A stretch of 62,000 bases of DNA from Chrysomallon squamiferum (Eukaryota > Mollusca > Gastropoda > Neomphalida > Peltospiridae): assembly GCA_012295275.1 (NCBI GenBank), contig CM022670.1, positions 37,254,689-37,316,688 on the forward strand, written 5' to 3'. The notes beneath the pieces are model-generated. The model was not told the origin of the DNA and made no database searches. It was given only the letters and a program-made list of their open reading frames with translations. Positions 41,903-55,324 of the stretch are shown one piece after another; the stretch's first letter is position 1; every line of letters starts with the position of its first letter. A program made the translations under genes and the position numbers.

Positions 41903-43354
41903 TCACATCCAGCCATTTGATTTTCCAGCACTGTGAGGTGATGTGGAATATGCAGGTAGGGGATTCCCAGGAACCGTGTAATGTCCGTAAGGATAAGAAT
42001 TTCTAAATGAAGAATCCACAAAATTAGCACTAGGATTCATCATGTTAAAAGTGTTATTCATACCACTGTCAATTAAACCGGAATTGCCAATATGTTGTTG
42101 CTGAAGTCCTTGAGAATAATAAGAAGCCATTACTTGCTGAGAACTCTGTTCGCCGAAGGGAGACGTTTGGGTAATTTCTTGGGGTAAAGCTTGAAATGAA
42201 CCGTTTGACATCTGTTCATGACACATTCGGCTGATGGGTGAACCTGAACACGAAGGTCCAAATGGCGAAGTAACTTCTGGTGATTTCTCATAACCGCTTT
42301 CGTCAGATGTTCCGCTTATAAATCCAGGTTGGTGAAAATAGGGATTCCAAATTGGTGCATTGTTATTCTGAACTAAATGCCGAGATTCAAGAATAGGTGG
42401 CGGCGACGATGGTGTTGAAACAGTGGACTGTGGTGACGTCTGGTTCTGATGAACTAGAGATCGATTCCAGCTGGAACTAGCTATTCCAGAACCTTCTGGA
42501 TAATTATAACTGTATCCGGGTTGAACAATAACATTAGGATTGGCATTGGTTCGACTCTTCTTTCTCACTCCATCTTTATAACGGTATCTGCGTCTCAGAA
42601 AACTGCCGTGATCAAACATGTCTTCGTATTCTGGATCTATCGCCCACTGATGTCCCTTTTCACCAGGTCGTCTTGCCATCTTTACAAAACAATCATTGAG
42701 AGCCAGATTGTGACGTATTGATCCCCTCCAGCCCTTTGGGTTCGGATGATCGATGTAATAAGGGAACCGTTCTTCTATAAATTTGTATATCTCGTGTAAT
42801 GTCATACGTCTGTCATCAGCATTAGCAATAGCCATACTTATAAGAGCGATGTAACTGTATGGTGGCTTTCCTTTTGGAATAGGTCGTTTCCTTTTCCTAG
42901 ACTTTATGTTTCCTATTTCTGGCGTTTTCTCATCGTCAGCTATTTCCGGAGATTTCTGTTCGTTTCCATCAATGCCGCTGTCTGAACTTTTGTCTCTGAC
43001 GTCAACGATCTCATCGCTGATGGGACTAAGCTCAGGGTCCTGCCGTGTTCCGGTTTTACAACTGTCATTCAATAAACACGACTGCGGGTTAAAGTTTACA
43101 GCGAATATATCATTTTCTTGATCAATATCTTGTTTAACACTATTTGACTTTTCAGTGTCCAGCATCTGAAAATACTGTTGCTGTATAACGTGAGATGGAA
43201 TGTTATTCGCAGAACTTTGCATATACGAACTGGAATGTTGGTTGTCAAAAGCACTCATATCGTTTCTTGCGAACTCCATTTGGTATGGGTCGTATATGGC
43301 TGACGGATTTTCAAAATTTGTTCGATCTCCGAAAGGTTTAGGTAAATTTTCCAT
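41903..43354 (-). CDS. intronless forkhead (Fox) transcription factor
   Basis: Single open frame of 483 residues. A basic stretch ([11 protein letters not shown], 151-161) precedes a forkhead DNA-binding domain at about 163-260: [36 protein letters not shown], the recognition helix [16 protein letters not shown], and wing 2 [20 protein letters not shown] followed by RRRYRYK. The flanks are acidic/Ser-rich before it and Ser/Pro/Gln/Asn-rich after it, typical of regulatory arms. Departures from common Fox classes are GHQWAIDP in place of [18 protein letters not shown] in place of QNSIRHNLSL, and two extra residues (about 204-206) in the loop before the recognition helix. I cannot assign a Fox letter. 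The start is the first ATG and gives a plausible N-terminus. The gene is tail-to-tail with the HtrL/YibB-like gene. Confidence 0.95.
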   Translation of the reverse strand: MENLPKPFGDRTNFENPSAIYDPYQMEFARNDMSAFDNQHSSSYMQSSANNIPSHVIQQQYFQMLDTEKSNSVKQDIDQENDIFAVNFNPQSCLLNDSCKTGTRQDPELSPISDEIVDVRDKSSDSGIDGNEQKSPEIADDEKTPEIGNIKSRKRKRPIPKGKPPYSYIALISMAIANADDRRMTLHEIYKFIEERFPYYIDHPNPKGWRGSIRHNLALNDCFVKMARRPGEKGHQWAIDPEYEDMFDHGSFLRRRYRYKDGVRKKSRTNANPNVIVQPGYSYNYPEGSGIASSSWNRSLVHQNQTSPQSTVSTPSSPPPILESRHLVQNNNAPIWNPYFHQPGFISGTSDESGYEKSPEVTSPFGPSCSGSPISRMCHEQMSNGSFQALPQEITQTSPFGEQSSQQVMASYYSQGLQQQHIGNSGLIDSGMNNTFNMMNPSANFVDSSFRNSYPYGHYTVPGNPLPAYSTSPHSAGKSNGWM

Positions 43355-43594
43355 AATGACAATGTTAGAGGAATCAATGTTTATAAACCGAATTTAAAAT
43401 TACAGAGGAGACATGAAGTCTAAAACTTCAAACTATTGCTCAGACATATCAATCCTACGACATTTAGGCAGAAGCACACGAATGTTAACTGACTGTCAAA
43501 TGTTCACAAGTTGGAGTAAAAAGATTCATAGTCACAAACGAGATGGCCTCCTGATTATTTGTCACTTTCAGCTCCGTGTCTGAGGATGGCCGTC

Positions 43595-43608
43595 ATTGGC
43601 TGCACGTG
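43595..43608 (-). promoter_or_regulatory. CCAAT box and E-box upstream of the forkhead gene
   Basis: ATTGG at 43595-43599 reads CCAAT on the coding strand about 240 bases before the ATG. A CACGTG E-box lies at 43603-43608. The region 43560-43790 is richer in CpG than its surroundings, as expected for a promoter. Functional use is not shown by sequence. Confidence 0.35.
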
Positions 43609-43799
43609 GACCACTCCAAAGAAATCAACTCGAAGCGAAGATGTCGATTGCTAAAGAATGATCGGCCAATCAGATTAATCAGACTGGTCGGGCCCTGCGT
43701 AGTTAAGACAATCGAATACGCTCGTGAAGTTGCGAGCCGAGGCTTGGTGTCAGCAGGGTGTTGTTACTAACAGGAGCAGACGTCAATGGATTAAGTCGG

Positions 43800-44544
43800 C
43801 GTGCAGTGTGGTCAGTAAGATCAAAGAAAATCTAAGAACAAAACGTAACAAAACTGATACAATTCATTGCACAAAAATAAGGCCAATTCTGTAAAATTTA
43901 TAAAAAATATACAAATAGATGTACAGTGCAAAAATAAGTCCAATACATTTATTTTCATCTCGAAGAAAAAAAGGTCGATGCTGTTTTTTTCCCATTTTTA
44001 GATTTTTTTAAAATTTATTATTAAATACTGGAATAAAATGCTGACAGTAATCGATGAAAATATATTTTTATGTCATTTATATAAATGAAGTTAATGTAAT
44101 TAATACCACATATCTCTCATTTTTGTACGTTTACTTATAAACCATATTCTGTATAAACTGTTTAAAGGTTGGTTGTTGTTGTTTTTTATTATTATTATTT
44201 TATTTCTAATCAGAATAATTTAATGGTAATAAAAGCATGCACACAGGTGTTGCAGACACATCACAACAATCAAGTACACCCATGTTTTATAGAACAGTTA
44301 TCAAAATAAACTGCAATTAAACAGAACAGCCAAACAATGACGTGAAACTTGTATACTGATTATTGTGTTAGTTTTATTGTTACAACATAATAATCGTCTG
44401 GTATCTCGATCTTTTCTCTTTTTGTTTTTGTTTTTGTTTTTGTTTTTCTTCTTACTATTATTATTATTAATTTTTCAGATATATTTTTACTTTTCTTGAA
44501 CTAAATTTAAACTTTTTATCGTATAATAATATTAATAATAATAA

Positions 44545-44583
<39 letters not shown>

Positions 44584-44730
44584 AAGTAGTAGAAGAAAGA
44601 AGAAGACATAATGGTAAAATTTAACCCATAACAAACATGTTTGACCAGTTCTACGATGAAAGAATGTTTAAATTACATGAAAATAGCAACCATTTAAAAT
44701 CTTTTCTCATAATTTCAGTACAAAAAACAA

Positions 44731-44762
<32 letters not shown>

Positions 44763-44882
44763 ATAAATAATAAAAAGGATGGAAACAAGTTAAATGGGAA
44801 AACACTGAAATAACGAAATAATGGATTTAAAAATAATAATAATTCTTAATACTTTCATAATATATATATGTGTGTGTGTGTG

Positions 44883-44913
<31 letters not shown>

Positions 44914-45964
44914 TATTCCAGAAAAAAAGCTGAGACAATAAGGCATCTAATTTTGTTTGATTACTTAGTTCATTTAGTAATTTGTGAAAATAGAACGGTA
45001 GAAGAAACAGCACAATAGAAATTTGGGACATGTTATAATTAATGTTTTATTTTGGTTGTTAGTAAGGTATTCTTGTTGCAAAATAATGGCACAATCCTTT
45101 GTGGGCAAACTAATACATTACTGGTCAGTTTACAGTTCTCCACTTTTGAACAGGAAATCAATATTGTTTAAATCCGAATGGTTTGCCTTTAAAATGTTAA
45201 ATCAGCAAACAGTTAAGATACATTTTAAAGAGTTTATTAAGGAACGAAATTTTGATAACTATTTCTATGGTGTAATGACTGCATAACATACCACAGCTTT
45301 TAAGATTCCATTTCGTCGGGATAAAAATATCTACATTAGTAATTTATCACTAAGTATGTGTTGTTAAAAGACCCTTTTATTCGTGATAGATTGTGTTTAT
45401 AACAAGAACACTGTTGAGTTTTTTTTAATTTTTCTTCATTATTACTCTCACGATTTCAGGTACGAAAAGTTAAATATACACAAAAAATAAAAACAACTCG
45501 CTGGGTAGGTTGGTGACAATGGCTGTCTTGTTTCGTGTATATCCAGCAGTTTCCTCGTTGTTAATGGACCCAAGCTGTCAGTGAAGACGTTGAGTAGTAA
45601 TCTTTTGAAGTTGAATAACAGATGTATTTTACATTAGCTGATATTACTTTTATTTCTCTTTTTTTCTTTTCTTTCGTTTATGGCTTATTTTTTTATTATA
45701 TGTATGGTTTGTAAAGTTGGTTGGTTGGTTAGCTCTTCCTTTCGTTTTTTTTGTTTTTGTTTTTTTCATTTTTACTGAACTGACTTGTAAAATACTTTTT
45801 CTCTCCTTCTTATCTATTTTTATTTTCCATTAATTATTTAATTCTGTATCTTTTAATAATATTAAACTGTATTAAATAAATATAGTTATATTAAGACGAT
45901 TAGCTTGACAATAATTGATGTCTCCATGATAAATAAAACACTATAATTGAAGCAACTAATATCA

Positions 45965-46007
<43 letters not shown>

Positions 46008-46171
46008 AATGAACAAAACAGAAGAAATTATTTTAAATATTATATTAAAGGCGTATCAGGTATGTTTGCATTATGGACATGTTAATAGACCTAATACAAC
46101 TGGGAGATTAAATCTTCCACATAAATAAATTAACTGAATATTTGTTTTCATATGATAATATTGTTGTTTGT

Positions 46172-46206
<35 letters not shown>

Positions 46207-46357
46207 TTATTATTATTAGGTGGGTTTTTTCTTATGGTGTACTTAATTTTATTTTTAATTAATATGTTTTCATTTTATTTTTCATCAAGAAAATAAGTTC
46301 ACTATTAATGATGCAGTTTCTTTTTTAAAAAGTGTTCTAATTACTGATCTTGCCGAA

Positions 46358-46418
<61 letters not shown>

Positions 46419-48648
46419 ATGACTGTTGGAAAAAGAGAACGAACTTAGAGAAACGGTTGATTAATATATTTAATTAAAACAGACTTTCATTTCCCTTGTG
46501 ATAGCTGCAATAATTAAAATGTGTGTGTGTGTGTGTGTGTGTAATTTTATTTTTCTCTATCTCTCGCTGCTTTAATTACTCCATGTAACAAGTAATAATT
46601 ATATAAATGAAGAATCTTTGAACTGGACATAGTGTGAGTTTAGCCCCATCAAGCGACTCGGTACGGTTATTCTTATTTCAGCATGGATGCTGTCTGCAGG
46701 TTCAATAACGTACAATTCTGCTTGGTATGGTTCCACGTGTCAAGTACCTTAAGAAGGTGACGTTTAAACAATGGAAACAATAACTTTAAGAAGGTAGGTA
46801 CACGAGCTTTCCTTTCATCTGATAATACTCAAGCGGTTATGAACCTTAATTTAGTCAGGTCAGGGATTAGAGATTAACTAGCGAACAACTCGAGACATTG
46901 TTAACCCTCGTAAAACAAAGATTTCACAGCAGCACCCAAAGGAGAAGGGTTTTTAGAGCCTGCTAATCGTTGTCTGCTCTTGGAACCTCGCTCTAGGCGC
47001 CTGCACTTGTCCCCGTGGAAAACTGCAGGTGACTGGTGTTGGCGATATGGGTGCATTTTCATATTATAAGAGATCCGTGCTTTCTTTTGTTTTCTCAGTT
47101 GTTAACCACTCGATATTCCCTGTCTTGCTCGACATGATCAAAGAGCATTCGCCGAGCGATTTGATTAGATTACAAGAACATTCGCCGTGTCTATTATTAC
47201 AGTTATCTTCAGGTTTGATTTATTCTATATTTTTTAAATGCATTACTAATCAACATCTATGTCCACTGTAATTTTAAAATTTAATAAATGAACTGTCTCA
47301 TTTGTAATAAAATTTGATTGATTATTATTACATGCAATTATCTTCGAGTTTCTCTATTATTTTTATGAATTTAAAATTCATCATTTGAAATACATCATTT
47401 TTTAAAAAAATGTATTAGTTTTAAATTATTTACTTAGGTTTATATATTACCAAGCAATGAACTTAATTTTCGAAAATAAAATTATTTGTATATGTGTGTG
47501 TGGCACAAATTATTTCATTTTTTTAAATATTTAAATCGTAAGCTAAATGAATGACTTAACATCTCTTTTCAAATGGTCATTGTCTCTAGATTAACTCAAG
47601 AGTATATATTACAGAAATAAACTTTAAGATAATATGAAATATGGCGACATTTCGTTGGAATGAAATAACATTTAACTAAAAAAAAAAAAAAAAAAAAAAA
47701 GACAACTAATAATAGAAATAAGATTTTAATTAAACCTAATAAATGATACGTATTGTATCAATCCAAATTATTAACAATGATGATGATATTGTTGCCTTTT
47801 TTATTTATAAACTATATATAGCTATAAGCTATATACGTGTAACTGTATTTTATGCGTTAGTCTTTTCCGTGGTTTAACATTAAAATTATATATATGCATT
47901 TTCCTCAAATTAAGACAAATACTTTCAACAAATGCTTTTTCTTTTAATATGATGCCATCTACTTTTCTGTAAAACTGGTTCTAATTTCGATCACGTTAAA
48001 ATCATTATAGAAATTAGAAGCAAAAGGAATACATAAATAACTTAGGTTAGGATTTAACCGCTAATTATCTTCTCTTGAATACACTGGAGTCTCTGATTCT
48101 TTACGCAATTTGTTATTCTGTATAAAGCAGAATTCCATCTTTGTACCAGTTAATGGTTTTATATTAATGGCGCTTTGTTCGAATTTTGTATTCGAAGTTA
48201 TTTCATATTATTATTTACTATTTGTTTCTTATTAAATGCTTATAAAATTATGTTCTTGTTACGAGGTATTTACTGGACGTCATGAATCGGGTACTATTTT
48301 AGGATTTTGTTTTTGATAATTAAATGTTTCAAACTATTATACAATTTAATATTTATAGGATTAATATTTTAACTTCAAATCACCTACGAAATTATTACAA
48401 TTACTGAATTAGTATGAATTACTCAATTACTGAGCGAAGCCCCTATCCAGCATTTATTATTTTATAAAATAAATATAATTACTAAATTAAGTGATTGTTA
48501 ATTCACAAATAATTCAAGTTAAATAAAAACATTTAAAATTAAATTGGATACCAAATTTGAAATCTGACTTTATTTCTTTGGTATCGTCTCAATGCAGATT
48601 TAAAATGTACAGTATTATGTGATTATTTGGTATTTGATTTTTAAACAG
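43800..48648. other. intergenic and presumed 5' part of MCPH1, no coding exon identified
   Basis: Simple repeats: (TAG)n at about 44546-44590, GTAT at 44870-44911, AAAT at about 45964-46008, TTTA at about 46168-46208, (CT)n at 46360-46414 and (GT)n at about 46521-46542. A less AT-rich patch at about 46620-47220 may be the MCPH1 promoter or first exon. A frame there with an ATG at 47047 contains KEHSP and QEHSP but cannot be joined in phase to the first recognised MCPH1 exon. Confidence 0.4.
46360..46414. repeat. (CT)n microsatellite
   Basis: About 27 uninterrupted CT units. Confidence 0.96.
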
Positions 48649-51600
48649 AGATCAGTTGTTGAAAATGACATCAATGATGAAATCTTGTACAATAATAATG
48701 TGACAACTCCAGATTTGAACCACAGCACTGTTTTAAGTCATGACGAGTATCCTAACGATGATGATTGTGATGATATTCAGTGTACTCAACCACTGCCTAT
48801 TCTCAATGGTAAGTAATTTTGAAAAAATTAAAAATAATTTTTATTTTATTTTTGTTTTAAAGTTATACTACATGTATTAGAACTAAGTGAATAAGTTTCC
48901 TTCAAAATATTTAAATGCTTGTGTAACTTCTTTACTGTTTATTCGCTGTCATATTGCACTATTTTTTAAACGTTACTATTATGTGTTTTCTTATATGATG
49001 GAAAAAATGTAAATATTACAGTTTTAAATGAACAATTGGTTTTACAGGTGTTGTAGCATTTGTTGATGTACGGACCAAAAAATGACAACCGAAGCCATGG
49101 TATTTCATGTGTACTGGAACAGCTCGGAGCTAGAGTGGTTGAAAAGTTTACAAACGATGTCACACATGTTATTTTCAAAGAGGGAAGGAAGATGACAATT
49201 AATAAAGCAACCAAGAAGGGAATTCATCTTGTTTCTGTTCTTTGGATAGATCAGTGAGTACATTTTATAACAACATTTAATATACATATGCACAACACAC
49301 ACAAATACGCACACACATACAAACACTCAAACACACACATCTTTTTCCATTCCTTTTTGTAAACATTTACTCAGATATTATTAATTAGCCATCAGACCAC
49401 CATTTCCCACAGTTCACCACTGTTGATTTATGAAAAGAATTGCTACTTTTCAGTGTATGAGAAGGAGCATATAAAACATCCCTTCTTACTGACTGATGTA
49501 TAAACCAAGGAATGACAGTTTTTTTCTCTCATTATATCAGAAATTAATTACTAATACATGGCAGTAACTACATTGAGTCAAATGAGGCAATTGCCTCATG
49601 CAGAAATTGACAACTTTTTTTTAATACAAGCATTTTATTCCAATAGAAACAATATCCACTGAATGAATTCGTTTATGTCTATGGCTACCATATGAAGCCC
49701 CCAGACCCACCACGCCCAAATTTGTTTGCCCTACTCCTCTTGGTGATTAAATGTTTTTGCCTCAATTCAAAAATAGTCTAGTTACAGCCATGTAATATCT
49801 TATGATAATTTATATTGTCTTCACTTATAATTCAAGGTGTATGAAGAATGAACGACGTGTTTCAGAAAAATTCTATCCTGCTATAGTGCCCGAACATGCT
49901 AAAGGAACACCAGTTATCATTGGTCGTCTTAAGGTAAATACTTGTGCATAATATACCATCTTCACAATTCATGCAAATAACAAATTCTGATATAGAGTTA
50001 AATATTTCAGTGTTTATCCATTACTTTCACATATCAAAACCCACAAAAGAGGTCTGAAACAGTATCACAGATACTAAGATTTAATTCCTGAATGACAGAC
50101 AGCACTGTAAATAGTTATCAAACAGTTTAAATCAATTTTATTTTCATCAACATAAATAATTCATTTAGTTCTGCACTCAGTATCTGGTGAAAGTTCAATT
50201 TGTTAACAAAATGACTGATGGATGAGTTTAAAAAAAAAATAATTATGTGTTTGGACAGTTAACCAGTGATTGAATTATTTGATTAAATTTCAAATTTACT
50301 TATCTTTGTATTTTCTGTGCAGAAATTAAAATCAATGCAGCCTAATGATTTTGAAGATGATATTGCAAGAAGTGCAGAGACCAGCAAAAGACGACGTAAA
50401 CGAATGGAAACAATGAATCAGTTCCACATGTGTGAAAAAACCCCATCATGTTCACCACTCCCAGTACTAGTACAAGACACACAGCCCAGGTCACCAGTAA
50501 GTTATTATTTACTTGTGTTAAAAGAACACAAAGAACTGAAATTAATATTGAAATATACTTAACAAAACCTATTTTTACTTTATAAATTCAGAATTTTAAA
50601 ATAAGCTTGTTTTGTCATTGCCATCTTTTGTTAGGGGAAAAATATGATTAAAAACATAATTTTAAATTTCAAAAATAAAAAAACACAGACATAATAAAGG
50701 ATATTTGTTGAATTAATTAATGACACAGGCAAAATAGTAGTTTAAAAAATAAATCATATCAAATATTTTATTCAGCAAATGTAATTAAATTTTTCAGCAT
50801 TCCTCAACATCAGATTGGCAGACCCCTGTGCTTTTATGTGTTCCAGACACACCACCATCTTTAAGAGAGAAACTACAGGAAATGCAACAAGCAAAGCAGA
50901 ATGGTATATTTTCATTAATATTATTATTATTATTATTATGCTAATTAGTGCTGACAATATTAATTTATAAAACCAGATTAAGATCAGGTAATAATAAATA
51001 AACTTTAACTGTTGTTATTTTAAAATTATTTTGTTTTTCAGGAACACCATTTTCTCCATTTTCAAGAAAAGATGAACCACCAATAAAGAAACTTTTTGGT
51101 ATGTATATTATTTTGCTGTTATTGGTTACAACAAAGAAAATAAAATCATTCTTGTTATTATTAGTTACTAGGATTTTTTTTGGGACAGGTTTATTGTTAA
51201 ATTTATTTATGTCTTTTAAAACAGGATTGCTGGTTAATTTTTAAATTTAATTCCTTCAGATGAGGGCTTTGACGATGAAGAAGATCCATTTGAAGAATCT
51301 AAAGAGGACAAAGTTCATGAAGCAGTTCAGTCTGCTATCAAGACTTTAGAGAAAGAAGGCCATGAAAACAGCAAAAATACCTTTGACAAAACTAAAACAA
51401 ACAGCTTAGAAGATATAACACAATCACCTAAGTCTTCTGTACCAGAAACTTTAGATGATCTAGCCCGCTTACAAACAAAAACAGATAAAAATGAAAACAG
51501 TAACCCTATAAGCAGCTCCAGTCCAGTCTTGGGGGCAAAAAGAAAAAGGAAACTTATATCTGCCCCAGTTAAACCAATTTCTTTTCTAGTTGAGACCACA

Positions 51601-54217
51601 CATAGTTCTAGTGATCAAGGTGGATCTGACCTTATACAGTCCAGTCAGAGATCCAAAGAACTGAAAAATATTTCTCGGAAAGAAAATTTAAAAAGAACAT
51701 ACAATAAGAGAGTATCAAGAGTGGAAAAAAGAAAAGCTGAAACTGAAAGCTCTTCTCCTGAACGTATGAACAAAAGTAAAAAGTTGAAAAAAAATAATTC
51801 TAAGTCCACAGACAGTACAGAAGTGTTAGAAAAAACAAATGTTGATGTTTCAAAACGACGAAGATCTATTCGCCTTTCTGGCCATAGTACAAATATTCAT
51901 GATAACATTTTGAAGCAAAGAAATCATAATTCTTTCATGGATCAGACAGTATTATCTGCTGAAGGCAATAACTCTCGATTTTCAACTTTTGATAGCTCTA
52001 GTAGAACAAAGGATGGAGATGCTTCGATGTCAATGTTTTACGGAGAGACAACATTTGCCTCTGTTAGTGGATTACATCCTCCAAGGCAGAGCATTGATGA
52101 ATTCTCTGTCGGTAAATGCAAGAAGGGTAAAAAATACGTTCCTTCAATATCGGATGTGCAAGAGAATGGAAAAGAAAATAAGACTAAGTTTCTGAAAATA
52201 AAAAATTTTAAAAAGGAAAATGCAGAGTCTTCCAGCAGCAGCGATCAGTCTAGCAGCAAATGGATGTCCTCAAATGATGAGAAGTGCAAAATAAATTCTG
52301 TTAAATTGAGAAGAGCTAATTCATTTGTGTTGGAAAAATCACCAGATGGTCCAAGAATCAGACCATCCCTTGTAATGACAAGACTTCACTCAGAGTGAGT
52401 TGACAAGTGGTTTTTATGAGAACAAAAATTAAAATATTCAAAAAAAAATGGATAAGTGCAGCTAATGAATAACTTGCCACGACTGTTTTTTACATATATT
52501 AAAAATAATACTTAACAAAACTGTTCTTGAGTAGTTAAAAATGACAGTAGTCAGACCATTAAGATCCTGCAGCATCTTTTCAGTATATTAATTTCTTTAT
52601 TCTACAGGGGTAGACCTCTTTGATTCTCAGCCCTTTGTGTATGATTTGTTATGTTATCAGTATATATAAAAAAAGTCACATCAATCTTTGAATGTGATAG
52701 AAATGTAAATTTTTATATTTTTCCAGTGAACAAGAGACAGTTATGTCTATTATTAAGAAGTTGACAGGGTTTATTATCCAGGATACAGTTACAGATACCA
52801 CAACACATGTTGTGCTGGGAGATGCTCGCCGCTCACTAAATGTCGTCAGTGGAATTGCTCGTGGTTGTTGGCTTGTTAACAAAGATTGGGTAGGATTTAA
52901 AATTAACAGTTTTTAAAACAGAAACAACTAATTTTTTAAACTATTAAATAGGACGAAGAAGATTAACAACAGAATTGAATATTGTAAATGGTAAATTACT
53001 TTTATCTTTTATTCACACTATCAATGAGATGTGCAAAATATTACATTTAGCAAAGGGCTGTTGATGAGTTTATTTTTCAGTTATAATGTTATTAAGACTT
53101 GATTATTAATTTATATTTTCAGGTATTACAATCTCATGAGGCAAAGCAGTGGCTGGAAGAAGAAACATTTGAAGCAACTGAAAAATTTCCTAGTTGCAGG
53201 GTTTGTAATTTGTTGTTTATTACTGTGATTTCATTTTTTATTTATTTATTTATTTGTTTATTTTTTTAAAAGTTACTATTTTAGAAAATCATATTAATTC
53301 TACATATTTATCTATACTAATGAAAGGTCTGTCTTGTGTTTCTTAAAGATTACAAGACTTGAGCGACAGAAAGAAGGTTTTAACTACAAATCAAATCTCT
53401 TCTCCACTGTTGGTCAAATGTGTATATCCTGCAAATGTGTTCCACCTAGAGGTTCATTGGTAGCACTGGTCAAACTTTGTGGAGGTCAGGTAAAATAACT
53501 TCATCTTGTTTCTTATTATTATTATTATTATTATTATTAATTAATTAATTAATTTATTTTATTATTATTATTCAGATTTTAACTTAGCATATTAATTTTT
53601 TAATTTTTATATTTTTTATATTTTTTAATATTTTTCTAAATTCAAAATACTTAAGATGTTCAGGTATTGTAGATTTTACTCATATATTCCCAGTTGTTTT
53701 ATTTGATAATGTTTTATATGAGTAATGTTGATGTGAACACTTTATGTAACAACTGAATATCAATATTTTTTTCATTTTAAGGTAACTGGTTCATCAGCAA
53801 GAGCAACAATTTACATAGGAGAGGACAGTCGACCAAATGCAATTAATTTAAAACCAGTCTGGATATTAGGTAAAGCATTATTTAATTAGTCTACCTTTCT
53901 TTGTTTGTATATTCTAAAATATTTCATTCCAGAATGTTTTACATTATCATACATTACATGAATGTAACAGTCATAATATTTTTCATAATAATTTAGAATA
54001 GTTGTTTGCTGTCATATTGTTGTTATTTGAAAGAAAAATATCTGATGTGTTCAGTAGATGCATTAATGTATTAATTATTATAAATTGAACTTTATTGATT
54101 TACAGAGATTTTCTTTTTTAAATTTCAGACTGCATCACTGAAAATAAACTGCTTCCATATGACAATTACTTTAATGACACAGCACGACCTAAAAGAGAGA
54201 CTAGTCCTGAATATTAA
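48649..54217 (+). CDS. MCPH1: microcephalin, N-terminal exon missing and one apparent frameshift
   Basis: BRCT-repeat protein acting in DNA-damage response and chromosome condensation. Exons: 48649-48808, 49048-49253, 49837-49933, 50323-50496, 50798-50903, 51042-51098, 51260-52394, 52727-52889, 53123-53200, 53349-53489, 53782-53869 and 54129-54217. BRCT1 is in exons 2-3: VVAFVDVRTK, QLGARVVEKFTNDVTHVIFK, KGIHLVSVLWIDQC. BRCT2 spans 52727-53200: TDTTTHVVLGDARRSLNVVS and GIARGCWLVNKDW. BRCT3 covers the last three exons: VALVKLCGGQVTGSSARATI and WILDCITENKLLPYDNYF. The middle exon is Lys/Ser-rich and diverged. About 830 residues are visible, against 835 in human. The first exon enters in phase 0 with no ATG, so a start exon lies upstream. 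Exon 2 is in frame only if one A is removed from the A6 run at 49077-49082. AATAAA occurs at 54888-54893. Confidence 0.92.
49077..49082 (+). other. MCPH1: apparent +1 frameshift in an A6 run (MCPH1 exon 2)
   Basis: The entry phase (1) set by the previous exon reads GVVAFVDVRTKK then TGA. The remainder of BRCT1 (NDNRSHGISCVLEQLGARVV) is in the next frame. With five instead of six A the exon stays open and leaves in phase 2, exactly what the next exon requires. Confidence 0.85.
49555..49794. mobile_element. MITE-like element in an MCPH1 intron
   Basis: The left end TACATGGCAGTAACTA (49555) is mirrored by the right end TAGTTACAGCCATGTA (to 49794), a 16-bp terminal inverted repeat with one mismatch. 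The 240-bp interior has no coding capacity but contains the perfect palindrome GAGGCAATTGCCTC near the left end. It lies wholly within the intron between MCPH1 exons 2 and 3. The class is not identified. Confidence 0.7.
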
Positions 54218-55324
54218 AAGATAACTATGATTTGTGTATAGCTGCAAAATGCTGTAATTGTTAATTGTCTGACATTATTTCAGCATTTCTATATTTATAA
54301 ATTGAAATGAAAAAAAGGTTTATTCCATTTTGAAGATATGTAATGAAACAAACAAACAAAGGTACGTTAATGAAGCTCAACTATTTATTATTTCCAAAAT
54401 AATGCCAAATATCATTTATTTAATACAGCAAAAAATAAGGAAAGATGACAAATCAAGGTGAAAGTCAGGACATTTATCAGTATTTTTGTAACAGCAATAG
54501 AATGTCAAAAATATAGTTTATGCTTTTTATTTGTATTATTTTGGGGTGGTTTCTTGCACTTTTGTTGTACTTATTTAATAGCAGGACTATTAAACTAATG
54601 TTAATTTTGTATTATGTAAAAGTTGAGTTCATAAGTATGATTGATGATTGATACTGCTTAATGAAATCAAATTTTTAGATGATCCATTCAATTTTTTTGT
54701 TTCTGTTATTTATTGAGAAGATTTCTTTTTTACATTATATATTTTGTCAGTTACAATTCAATTTTTTATACTTACTGATCCTTTTACAATAGATTGTTAA
54801 ATTAGAATTGATGTTTTATAAAATTTTGGTTAAAACCGGGTATCTAATATGAATTTATTTTATTTCATAAAACAAAATGTGAAACCTAATAAAATTGTTT
54901 TTCTCATTTCATTATAGACATATAATTGTTTGTATAAAGTTAAAATGGTTTGAATGCATTATTCTTTCAAATGGTATTCAAATATTAATTTGACAACATT
55001 AAATGTTAAACACAAAACACAGAGTAAAAAAAAAATTACTCACAGTTTTATTGTTTATTTTCTTTTGAAACCATTTATGTTGTGACAAACATAAAGATTT
55101 GACCTTTTAACTATTTATTTTCAAAAGGCCATTATCATTAAATGCCTGAAAAATAGAAAAAGATAACAAATAAATTATTTATATATTTTAGGATATTATG
55201 GAGACATAATTTAATATCATATTTGTTACATGAAGTTCTTTTTACTTTGAATATTTTTGTACTATCAGTTTTCCAAGCATTTGTGATAAGTTGGGAGTTT
55301 CTGGTTGGCTTAATAATTAAATAA
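54218..55324. other. shared 3' region between the convergent MCPH1 and kinase-like genes
   Basis: The two stop codons are about 1.1 kb apart. A plus-strand AATAAA at 54888 and minus-strand AATAAA words (TTTATT at about 55047 and 55054) suggest the two messages end within about 160 bases of each other. Confidence 0.5.

Noticed and set aside
42521-43397. Plus-strand frames opposite the forkhead gene
   Set aside because: Shadows of the forkhead coding sequence.
47029-47271. Possible first exon of MCPH1 with an ATG at 47047
   Set aside because: Its only plausible donor is in phase 1, which does not fit the phase 0 entry of the first recognised MCPH1 exon, and it has no similarity to a microcephalin N-terminus.
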